In this document: in pieces, positions 23,343 to 29,579 of the stretch
Layout: every line of letters begins with the position of its first letter
Position numbering within the stretch: position 1 is the stretch's first letter
NCBI GenBank assembly: GCA_964542765.1
Contig: CAZIVO010000034.1
Location: 1-29,579, forward strand
Origin: CAZIVO01 sp964542765
Lineage (GTDB): Bacteria > Planctomycetota > UBA1135 > UBA2386
Length of the DNA stretch: 29,579 bases
Direction of reading: 5' to 3'
The notes under the pieces: generated by a model
The model's input: the letters and a program-made list of their open reading frames with translations, nothing else
The model's database searches: none
Told to the model about the DNA's origin: nothing
Position numbers and translations under genes: made by a program

Positions 23343-24704
23343 ATGCGTGATCTATTTGTCTTTGGCCTCGTCATGCTGTCGTTACCGATGGCGTTTCGAC
23401 GACCTTTCGTGGGCCTGCTACTGTTTTCCTGGCTAGCCTACATGCGACCGCAGGATCTTTGCTGGTCCTTTGCGCGTCCGATGCGCTTCAGTTTCATTGT
23501 CGGGATGGTCATGATCGTGGGCTGGTTCGTCAATGAATCTCACGCCCGTCGGTTCTGGCGTCCGGATTTGCGTACCATCTTGATGATAGTTCTCGTCATC
23601 TTGACCAGCGTCGGTCTTGCCACGGCCAAGATGCAAAACGAGTGGGTGATGCGCTATTACCTCGAGTTCGTCAAGATCATGATCGTGGCCTTGTTCACGA
23701 CTGGTCAGGTAGACACCAAGGCGCGTCTTCGCACTCTCTTGTGGACGATCGCGATCTGCCTGGGCTTCTTTGGGTTCAAGGGTGGGGTTTGGTGTTTCCT
23801 GAACGGCGGCCTGACGATTCTTCGGGGTCCTGGAGGAATGCTGGAGGACAACAATGATTTCGCCCTCGCGCTGGTCATGAACATCCCTCTGTTGTTTTAC
23901 TTGGGGCGTTCAGAGAAGACTCGCTGGATCCGAACGCTCACCAATATCACGATCTTCCTCACAATCGTCACGATATTGTGTACGCACTCGCGCGGTGCCT
24001 TTGTCGCTCTTACCTGCATGTCTTTCTTGATGGCCTGGCGTAGCCAGTACCTCTTGAGGGGCTTGGGATTCTTTGCACTGCTGGTATTGCTGTTTTTCAC
24101 CTTTGCTCCAGAGCATGTCATGGAGCGTGTTGCAAGCATTGCTGAGGGAACCTCGGATAGTTCGGCAGGTGCGCGTATTGCTGCCTGGACGGTGGCGGCA
24201 CGAATGATCGTGGAATTCCCACTGTTTGGTGTCGGCTTGCGCAACTTTCAAATGCACTGGCAGGACTTTTCGTATGGCGTCTTCCATACTGGTGCCGCGG
24301 GGAAGGAGTTCATCTACGTCGCCCACAATTCATATCTTCAGATTTGGGCTGAAGCAGGCACCTTTGCTTTTGCTGTTTATGTAGTCCTTCTGCTTTCGGT
24401 GTTTTTCGTCTGCTACCGGATGCGCCGGATGATCGAGGGCCGACCCGACATGGAATGGGCCTGGTTCTATGCTCGAATGTTCGAGGCGACGACCTTTGGC
24501 TTCATGATCGGCGCAGTCTTCTTGAACCGTGGGCATTTCGATTTGCTCTACCACTGGGTTGCGCTGATCAGCTGTATGTTTGTGATCGTCAAGTTCGAGT
24601 ATGCGCGTGGACATAACCCGGAGCAGTCCCAGAAAACTGGAATCCGGTGGCGATGGCGAACGGCGGATTCGGGCCCGGGAATGTTGCCGAAATGGGGGAG
24701 ATAA
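23343..24704 (+). CDS. Exosortase A-associated O-glycosylation ligase-like membrane protein
   Basis: A 453-aa polytopic membrane protein of the Wzy/O-antigen ligase family. It opens RDLFVFGLVMLSLPMAFRRP, then W-L-A-Y-M-R-P, the pattern of the 'probable O-glycosylation ligase, exosortase A-associated' family (TIGR03097). About ten hydrophobic segments are present. A large loop includes T-H-S-R-G-A, typical of Wzy_C proteins, and later A-H-N-S-Y-L-Q-I-W-A-E-A-G, which holds the histidine conserved in ligases. It would transfer a lipid-linked glycan to protein or polymer at the periplasmic face. ATG 23343 has AGGAG about 10 nt upstream. The family call is from memory of the N-terminal signature. 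Confidence 0.82.
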   Translation: MRDLFVFGLVMLSLPMAFRRPFVGLLLFSWLAYMRPQDLCWSFARPMRFSFIVGMVMIVGWFVNESHARRFWRPDLRTILMIVLVILTSVGLATAKMQNEWVMRYYLEFVKIMIVALFTTGQVDTKARLRTLLWTIAICLGFFGFKGGVWCFLNGGLTILRGPGGMLEDNNDFALALVMNIPLLFYLGRSEKTRWIRTLTNITIFLTIVTILCTHSRGAFVALTCMSFLMAWRSQYLLRGLGFFALLVLLFFTFAPEHVMERVASIAEGTSDSSAGARIAAWTVAARMIVEFPLFGVGLRNFQMHWQDFSYGVFHTGAAGKEFIYVAHNSYLQIWAEAGTFAFAVYVVLLLSVFFVCYRMRRMIEGRPDMEWAWFYARMFEATTFGFMIGAVFLNRGHFDLLYHWVALISCMFVIVKFEYARGHNPEQSQKTGIRWRWRTADSGPGMLPKWGR

Positions 24705-24716
24705 CCAGAGCTCCAC

Positions 24717-26576
24717 ATGTGTGGCATTGCCGGTGTTTTTCGAGATGACCCGCGCGAGCGTGTGGAGGATCCCACCGTCGCAGCGATGGTCGAGACACTT
24801 GTTCATCGAGGGCCTGATGGACGTGGGATACGGTGTGGAGCGGGCTATGGGCTCGGGCACCGACGGCTATCGATCATAGACATCGATGGCGGCCAGCAAC
24901 CGATGGAGGATGGCTCGGGCAAGCTGTGGGTGACCTACAACGGCGAGATTTACAACTACCTCGAACTGACCGCCGAGTTGAGGTCTCTCGGCTTTCGTTT
25001 CCAGACAGGTTCCGACACCGAAGTTCTCTTGCATGGGTACCGCGCTTGGGGCGAGCGTCTACCGGAGAAGCTCTTGGGGATGTTCGCCTTCGTGATCGTG
25101 GACGAGGCTTCACACAGCTTGTTCGCGGCACGTGATCGTCTTGGCAAGAAACCACTGCACTACATGAAGACCGATGGCGGCTTGCTGTTCGGCTCCGAGA
25201 TCAAGGCAATCCTGGCGAACGATGCTTCGAATCGTGTCTTACGTCCCGAGGCGATGGCGCAGTTCTTGTGCTTGCGTTACCTGCCCGACCCCCTGACGGT
25301 CTATCGAGACATCGAGAAGTTGCCGCCGGGTCATCGTCTCATCTATCGAGATGGAGTGGCGCAGATCCATCCGTACTGGCGACTTTCATCCCCGGCCGAG
25401 AAGTCGACAGGGTTCGATGAGATGGCCGAAGAATTACGGGCTTTGCTGGACGATGCTGTGCGGATTCGCTTGATGAGTGAAGTTCCCCTGGGCGCGTTCC
25501 TGTCAGGCGGTGTCGATAGCTTCGCTGTCGTTGACAGCATGGCACGATCGTCGTCGAAGGATGTGATCGCTTGTTCGATGGGTTTCGAAGACCCTCGTTT
25601 CGATGAGCGCCCCCATGCTCGCGCTGCTGCAGCACACGCCGAAGCGGTATTGCACGAGGGGGTGGTGGGGGTCGAGGATCTTTTGGAACAAGATTGGTTC
25701 GCCAGGACTTTTGATGAGCCGTTTTCGGACAGCAGTGCTATCCCGACCTACCACGTGAGTCGGTTGGCTCGCCAGCACGTTACGGTGGCTCTGTCGGGAG
25801 ATGGTGGCGATGAGAGTTTTGCTGGCTACAGGCGTTACCGGATCGACAACTGGGAGAACGAGATCCGGCGTCTCGCACCCAAGGCGCTGTGGGGCCTCCT
25901 CGGGAGCCTTTATCCAAAGGCTGACTTCCTTCCGCGATGGATGCGGTTCAAACGGACCTTCGAGAATATGGGTAGATCGCCTGCCGAGGCCTATGCCCGT
26001 TCGGTGAGCGCGAATCTCCCCGAGGAGGTGCTGGGCCTTCTTCGTGCGGATTATCGCGATGCTGAGCCTGATCCGCTGGGGCCTGTCCGGCGTGCTTACG
26101 AGGCTTCGGGCGGGTCCGATGCCCTGTCACGAGCGGCGCTCGCCGATTTTGCGACGTATCTCCCAGGCGATATCCTCACCAAGGTGGACAGGGCGTCCAT
26201 GGCTGTTTCACTGGAGGTCAGAGCACCATTCCTGGATCATCGATTGGTTGAATTCGCGGCGCGCATCCCGACGGCCATGAAGTTTGCGGGGCATCGCACC
26301 AAGGGATTCCTTCGGCGGGCCCTTCATCCACGGCTTGGCCGCGCGGCCATGGATCGGCCCAAGCAAGGTTTTTCCGTGCCTCTGCGGAACTGGATGGCCG
26401 GTGATCTGGGTGATGCCTTGGGGAGATCGCTGGCAGGGGATCGCCTCGCAGAGATAGTGAATACCGATGCGGTTCGCAAGAAGTTGGAGCAACATCGAGG
26501 TGGGAGCAGGGATCATTCGGAACTTCTCTGGGGGATCCTGATTCTCGATCGCTTCTTGGAGTGTTGGGTTGAATAG
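24717..26576 (+). CDS. Asparagine synthase-like amidotransferase, exosortase A system-associated
   Basis: A 619-aa glutamine-hydrolysing asparagine synthase-type protein. The start must be ATG 24717, since Cys2 (MCGIAG) is the glutaminase nucleophile. Class II glutaminase motifs follow: HRGPD, GHRRLSIID, YNGEIYN, and S-D-T-E-V. The synthetase domain has the PPi loop SGGVDS (263-268) and later SGDGGDE. This architecture matches the 'exosortase A system-associated amidotransferase 1' family (TIGR03108), thought to amidate a sugar or lipid-linked intermediate instead of making free asparagine. It starts 12 nt after the ligase gene. General asparagine synthesis (asnB) cannot be excluded from sequence alone, so no symbol is given. 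Confidence 0.85.
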   Translation: MCGIAGVFRDDPRERVEDPTVAAMVETLVHRGPDGRGIRCGAGYGLGHRRLSIIDIDGGQQPMEDGSGKLWVTYNGEIYNYLELTAELRSLGFRFQTGSDTEVLLHGYRAWGERLPEKLLGMFAFVIVDEASHSLFAARDRLGKKPLHYMKTDGGLLFGSEIKAILANDASNRVLRPEAMAQFLCLRYLPDPLTVYRDIEKLPPGHRLIYRDGVAQIHPYWRLSSPAEKSTGFDEMAEELRALLDDAVRIRLMSEVPLGAFLSGGVDSFAVVDSMARSSSKDVIACSMGFEDPRFDERPHARAAAAHAEAVLHEGVVGVEDLLEQDWFARTFDEPFSDSSAIPTYHVSRLARQHVTVALSGDGGDESFAGYRRYRIDNWENEIRRLAPKALWGLLGSLYPKADFLPRWMRFKRTFENMGRSPAEAYARSVSANLPEEVLGLLRADYRDAEPDPLGPVRRAYEASGGSDALSRAALADFATYLPGDILTKVDRASMAVSLEVRAPFLDHRLVEFAARIPTAMKFAGHRTKGFLRRALHPRLGRAAMDRPKQGFSVPLRNWMAGDLGDALGRSLAGDRLAEIVNTDAVRKKLEQHRGGSRDHSELLWGILILDRFLECWVE

Positions 26577-26591
26577 GCGAGTTCTATCAAG

Positions 26592-27755
26592 GTGATCGAT
26601 CGCATCATTACTTTCTCTAACCTTTTCCCGTCGGCATCTCGTCCGACACATGGCCTGTTTATTCAGGATCGGATGAGGCGAGTGGCGAAGGAACTCGGGG
26701 TGGATTGGAAAGTCGTTTCACCTGTGGCGACTGCGCCCTGGCCCGTGCGCTGGGGGGATTATCGCCTGGCTGCCGGTATGCCTGAGTCCGAAGAAGTGAG
26801 CGGCATCGAGGTCCGGCATCCTCGTTACTTCCACCTTCCCAAGCTTTCGCTGGCGCGGCAGGCACGGCGTATGGCCAAGGCGGCTCTGCCGGCAGTGAAG
26901 GAGTTGAGTCATGGTGTGCGAGCCGTGATCGATGCCCACTATGTTTATCCTGATGGTGTGGCAGCCTTGATGATTGCGGCGAAGTTGAATTTGCCATGTG
27001 TTGTGACTGCCCGCGGTACGGATGTGAATGTTCTGGGCGATCAGCCATCGGTCAGAGCGCAGATCCGTGAGCATGCACCAGTGGCTCAAGGGTTGTTCGC
27101 CGTCAGTTCTGCGCTGCGCAGTCGCTTTGTCGAGGTCGCGGGAGTGCGCGACGATGCTGTCCTTCTGGCGCGCAACGGGGTTGACCTCGATCGTTTTTCA
27201 CCGGGTGACCGACAGGTTGCGCGGCAAACCTTGGGGCTTCCGAGCAAGGGTGCTCTGGTCCTTGGGGTCGGCCGTTTGGTTCATGCCAAGGGTTTTCAAC
27301 TGGCCGCCCAGGCCGTGAAGAATATTCCGGGAGCAGCCCTTGTCCTCGCCGGTGAAGACTCGGGTGATGGCTGTCGAGACGCGATCGCGAGGAGTGGTTG
27401 CGAAACCCACTTTCTGGGAGCCTTGCCACCCGAAAGAGTTGCTGTTGCCTATCGGGCCTGCGATGTCATGGTGCTCCCATCGCAGAGGGAAGGCTGGCCC
27501 AACGTCGTGACCGAGGCGTTGAGTTCTGGTTTGCCGGTTGTGGCGTCTCCGGTGGGCGGCATTCCTGAGATCCTCACCGACGAAGCTTTCGGTACTCTGG
27601 TATCACGCGATGATGCCGATGCTTTGGCCTTGGCGATCCGAAGATTTATCGATCACCCACCGGCACCGGAAGCGATCAGGGCCTTTGCGGCTCGATATTC
27701 CTGGGAAGATCCGGTGGCTTTTCTCGTAGGAGAGTTTCGGAAGATCCTCACGTGA
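26592..27755 (+). CDS. GT4 family glycosyltransferase (TuaC-like)
   Basis: A 387-aa cytoplasmic or membrane-associated GT-B enzyme. The N-terminal half has F-P-x-x-x-R-P-T-H-G-L-F-I-Q-D-R, as in TuaC-like proteins; the C-terminal donor domain has L-G-V-G-R-L-V-H-A-K-G-F and the E-x7-E motif (EGWPNVVTE) with G-x-P-V-V-A-S-P-V-G-G-I-P-E. It adds a sugar from a nucleotide donor to the repeat unit. The donor cannot be told, but GDP/UDP sugars from the upstream operon are candidates. GTG 26592 is the only good start after the amidotransferase stop, with AGGCGAG about 10 nt upstream. It overlaps the next gene by 4 nt. Confidence 0.88.
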   Translation: MIDRIITFSNLFPSASRPTHGLFIQDRMRRVAKELGVDWKVVSPVATAPWPVRWGDYRLAAGMPESEEVSGIEVRHPRYFHLPKLSLARQARRMAKAALPAVKELSHGVRAVIDAHYVYPDGVAALMIAAKLNLPCVVTARGTDVNVLGDQPSVRAQIREHAPVAQGLFAVSSALRSRFVEVAGVRDDAVLLARNGVDLDRFSPGDRQVARQTLGLPSKGALVLGVGRLVHAKGFQLAAQAVKNIPGAALVLAGEDSGDGCRDAIARSGCETHFLGALPPERVAVAYRACDVMVLPSQREGWPNVVTEALSSGLPVVASPVGGIPEILTDEAFGTLVSRDDADALALAIRRFIDHPPAPEAIRAFAARYSWEDPVAFLVGEFRKILT

Positions 27756-28924
27756 CCCAAGGCTATCGCATCCTCTACCACCACCGTATTCGAGCCGATG
27801 ATGGCCAGGCGGTGCATGTGCGTGAATTGATCCATGCACTACGCGGCGAGGGGCACGAGGTCATGGAATGTGCGTTGGTTCCGAAGGCGGACGCATCCTC
27901 CGCCGCGGTTGAGGCATCGTCGCAGGGCGGTTGGTTGCGTCATCTCCGCCTGCCCCGTGTCATGACCGAGGTGATGGAGGTTGCTTACAATCGTCACGGT
28001 CGGCGCATGCTCGCGCAGACAGCTGAGAGTTTTTCTCCAGACTTCATCTACGAGCGCCACGCGCTCCACTGCCGATCAGGTCTCCTGACAGCGCGGGATC
28101 TAGGTATCCCCTTGCTGCTCGAAGTGAATTCGCCGATGTGTGATGAGATGGAAAAGCTGGGATTGTTGAAGTTTCCCCGGCGAGCGAGGCGGACCGAGCG
28201 CGAAGTTCTGGGAGGGGCTGACCGGGTCCTGGCCGTTACCGAGGTTCTGCGGGATCGATTGATCGCTTGTGGGAGCGATGCCGACCGGACGCGTGTGATA
28301 GGCAATGGCGCGGTTCTGATGCGATATGGAGAAGAGGCGCGATCGGCTGCTGCTCAATTGCGGGAAGGCTTTCCCTCAGGGGCCTTCATGATTGGCTTCT
28401 TCGGTTATGCCCGAGATTGGCACCGACTGGATCTTGCGCTCGAGGCGATGAGCGCTGCCGATCTGGAGAAGGTGCACCTGTTACTGGTTGGCGAGGGGCC
28501 AGCCACTGCATCCATCCAGCACAGAGCTGTGGAACTCGGTCTGGAGGATCGCCTGATCGTCGCCGGCGGTGTCAGCGCTGCCGATTTGCCGGCCTATGTT
28601 TGTTCATGTGATGCGGCTCTCATTCCCGCCATCAATGCTTATGCTTCACCCCTGAAACTATTCGATTCACTCGCAGCTGGGATTGCGACATTGGCACCTG
28701 ACCAACCCAACCTCAGAGAAGTTCTCAGGGATACCGAGAACGGTCTTCTCTTCACGCCTGGGAGTTCCGAAGCTCTGGCAGCGAAGATGCGGGTACTGAT
28801 GACCGATACCGGGATTGTTCGTCGCATTGGCGAGGCGGGTAGGCGTAGCTTGATAGAGCATGACCGGACCTGGACAGGCAACGCCAGGCGAGTCATCGCC
28901 ATGTACGAGGAGTTGGCTTCGTGA
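27752..28924 (+). CDS. GT4 family glycosyltransferase with altered E-x7-E region
   Basis: A 390-aa GT-B glycosyltransferase. It begins YRILYHHRIRADDGQAVHVRELI, a beginning seen in glycosyltransferases of exosortase loci, and has F-I-Y-E-R-H, L-L-L-E-V-N-S, and a donor domain with G-F-F-G-Y and L-L-L-V-G-E-G-P. Where family members often carry K-L-F-E-Y-M-A-x-G, this one reads K-L-F-D-S-L-A-A-G, so the second acid is Asp and the first acid of the E-x7-E pair is not evident. It may bind the donor differently. The GTG start overlaps the previous stop (GTGA), and the end overlaps the exosortase gene likewise. Confidence 0.85.
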   Translation: MTQGYRILYHHRIRADDGQAVHVRELIHALRGEGHEVMECALVPKADASSAAVEASSQGGWLRHLRLPRVMTEVMEVAYNRHGRRMLAQTAESFSPDFIYERHALHCRSGLLTARDLGIPLLLEVNSPMCDEMEKLGLLKFPRRARRTEREVLGGADRVLAVTEVLRDRLIACGSDADRTRVIGNGAVLMRYGEEARSAAAQLREGFPSGAFMIGFFGYARDWHRLDLALEAMSAADLEKVHLLLVGEGPATASIQHRAVELGLEDRLIVAGGVSAADLPAYVCSCDAALIPAINAYASPLKLFDSLAAGIATLAPDQPNLREVLRDTENGLLFTPGSSEALAAKMRVLMTDTGIVRRIGEAGRRSLIEHDRTWTGNARRVIAMYEELAS

Positions 28925-29579
28925 ACCGGTTCTTCCTCTTGGTGCTGCCGGTGATGTTGGCGTACGCAGGCGCTATCAAGTGGGTTTGGGATCGGTGGCT
29001 TCAAGATGGTTCCTATTACTCTCATGGCCCAGTGGTTCTTCTGGCCGTTCTCGTCCTGATATGGTTGCGCCGCACGCAGTGGCGTGCCGAGGTGATGGAA
29101 ACGAGCCTTTCAGGCTGGTGGTTGCTCGGGCCTGGTCTGTTTCTTCACCTGTGCGGCACCTCCTTGACGATTGATTCGCTGTCGGCCATCAGCTTGTCGC
29201 TGAGTTTGCCTGGCTTGGGTTTGCTTGTGCTGGGAACGCGGCGGATACGTGTTTTGTGGCCTATCATCGTACTTCTCCTCCTGGCATTGCCACCGCCCAT
29301 GGCGGTCACGCGGGATCTGGCATTCCAGCTCAAGGAACTCGCCATCGACTCTTCGCTATGGCTGATCAACGGTCTGGGTTTGGAAGCGGAGCGTTATGGA
29401 GCGCAGATTGCCATTCCGGGGCAACTCAGACGTTTGGACGTGGCTCCTGCTTGCAGCGGACTCCGCTCCTTGGTTGCCCTGACCACCTTGGGGTATTGCA
29501 TTGCCTTTTTCATCGGTTCTCAGCATGGGGCGCGCCGATGGATTCTTCTGTTTGCAGCGATGCCGATCGCGGTGGCCTC
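28921..29579 (+). CDS. Exosortase, 3'-truncated by the window
   Basis: Exosortases are membrane cysteine transpeptidase-like enzymes that recognise C-terminal PEP-CTERM-type signals on exported proteins, cleave them and transfer the protein to a surface glycan or lipid. The frame opens at GTG 28921, overlapping the GT stop, and stays open to the window end (219 codons). Visible: an N-terminal W-x-x-D-G-S-Y-Y-S-H-G-P motif, several hydrophobic segments, an R-D-L-A-F-Q-L-K-E-L-A region, and V-A-P-A-C-S-G-L-R-S-L with the catalytic Cys178 (codon 29452-29454). The Arg and His that complete the triad should lie beyond the window. The subtype (A or other) cannot be read from this part; neighbours suggest the A system. 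No PEP-CTERM target is visible in the window. Confidence 0.88.
   Translation, partial: MNRFFLLVLPVMLAYAGAIKWVWDRWLQDGSYYSHGPVVLLAVLVLIWLRRTQWRAEVMETSLSGWWLLGPGLFLHLCGTSLTIDSLSAISLSLSLPGLGLLVLGTRRIRVLWPIIVLLLLALPPPMAVTRDLAFQLKELAIDSSLWLINGLGLEAERYGAQIAIPGQLRRLDVAPACSGLRSLVALTTLGYCIAFFIGSQHGARRWILLFAAMPIAVA

Overview
The window looks like bacterial chromosome from a member of the Planctomycetota or a close PVC relative. The main pointer is the 140-aa protein at 5560, which resembles the Minf_1886-type family that I know mainly from Planctomycetes and Verrucomicrobia. GC-rich DNA, frequent GTG/TTG starts, many 4-nt start/stop overlaps and long TPR and tail-specific-protease proteins fit that reading. 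The assignment is an inference. I saw no tRNA, rRNA, insertion sequence, prophage or CRISPR array, and coding density is very high.

Layout. (1) 1-5360: the 3' part of a TPR/metallopeptidase gene, then an overlapping set: a divergent DnaA-like gene, tmk (thymidylate kinase) and holB (clamp-loader delta'). (2) 5361-9424: a hairpin-rich gap, the Minf_1886-type gene, an AI-2E/PerM-type permease and, on the minus strand, a secreted S41 protease with PDZ, a helical-repeat N-terminus and an EF-hand-like insert. (3) 9589-13748: housekeeping metabolism: moaC overlapping asd, then accB-accC followed by a two-TM AmaP/Asp23-type protein. (4) 13859-20523: a secreted FecR-like protein, then a tightly packed nucleotide-sugar operon: UDP-glucuronate decarboxylase, UDP-glucuronate 4-epimerase-like, GalE/WbpP-like epimerase, rmlA, rmlD, rmlB. 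(5) 20524-20873: a non-coding leader with several inverted repeats. (6) 20874-29579: an exopolysaccharide/exosortase locus: Wza-type export lipoprotein, Wzz/GumC-type chain-length protein, exosortase A-associated O-ligase, exosortase-associated asparagine-synthase-like amidotransferase, two GT4 glycosyltransferases and the start of an exosortase gene that runs off the window.

How it works together: region 4 would supply UDP-xylose, a UDP-galacturonate-type sugar, an epimerised UDP-hexose(NAc) and dTDP-rhamnose precursors. Region 6 would assemble and export a glycan and/or modify and anchor exosortase substrates at the cell surface. Two expected partners are absent from the window: rmlC and a UDP-glucose dehydrogenase.

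The most unusual items are the DnaA paralogue, which lacks its arginine finger, sensor-2 arginine, second Walker B acid and canonical box-recognition residues; the stacked hairpins downstream of holB; the EF-hand-like insert in the S41 protease; the accBC-AmaP arrangement; a 14-nt motif shared by two intergenic regions; and the complex leader in front of the exosortase-type locus.
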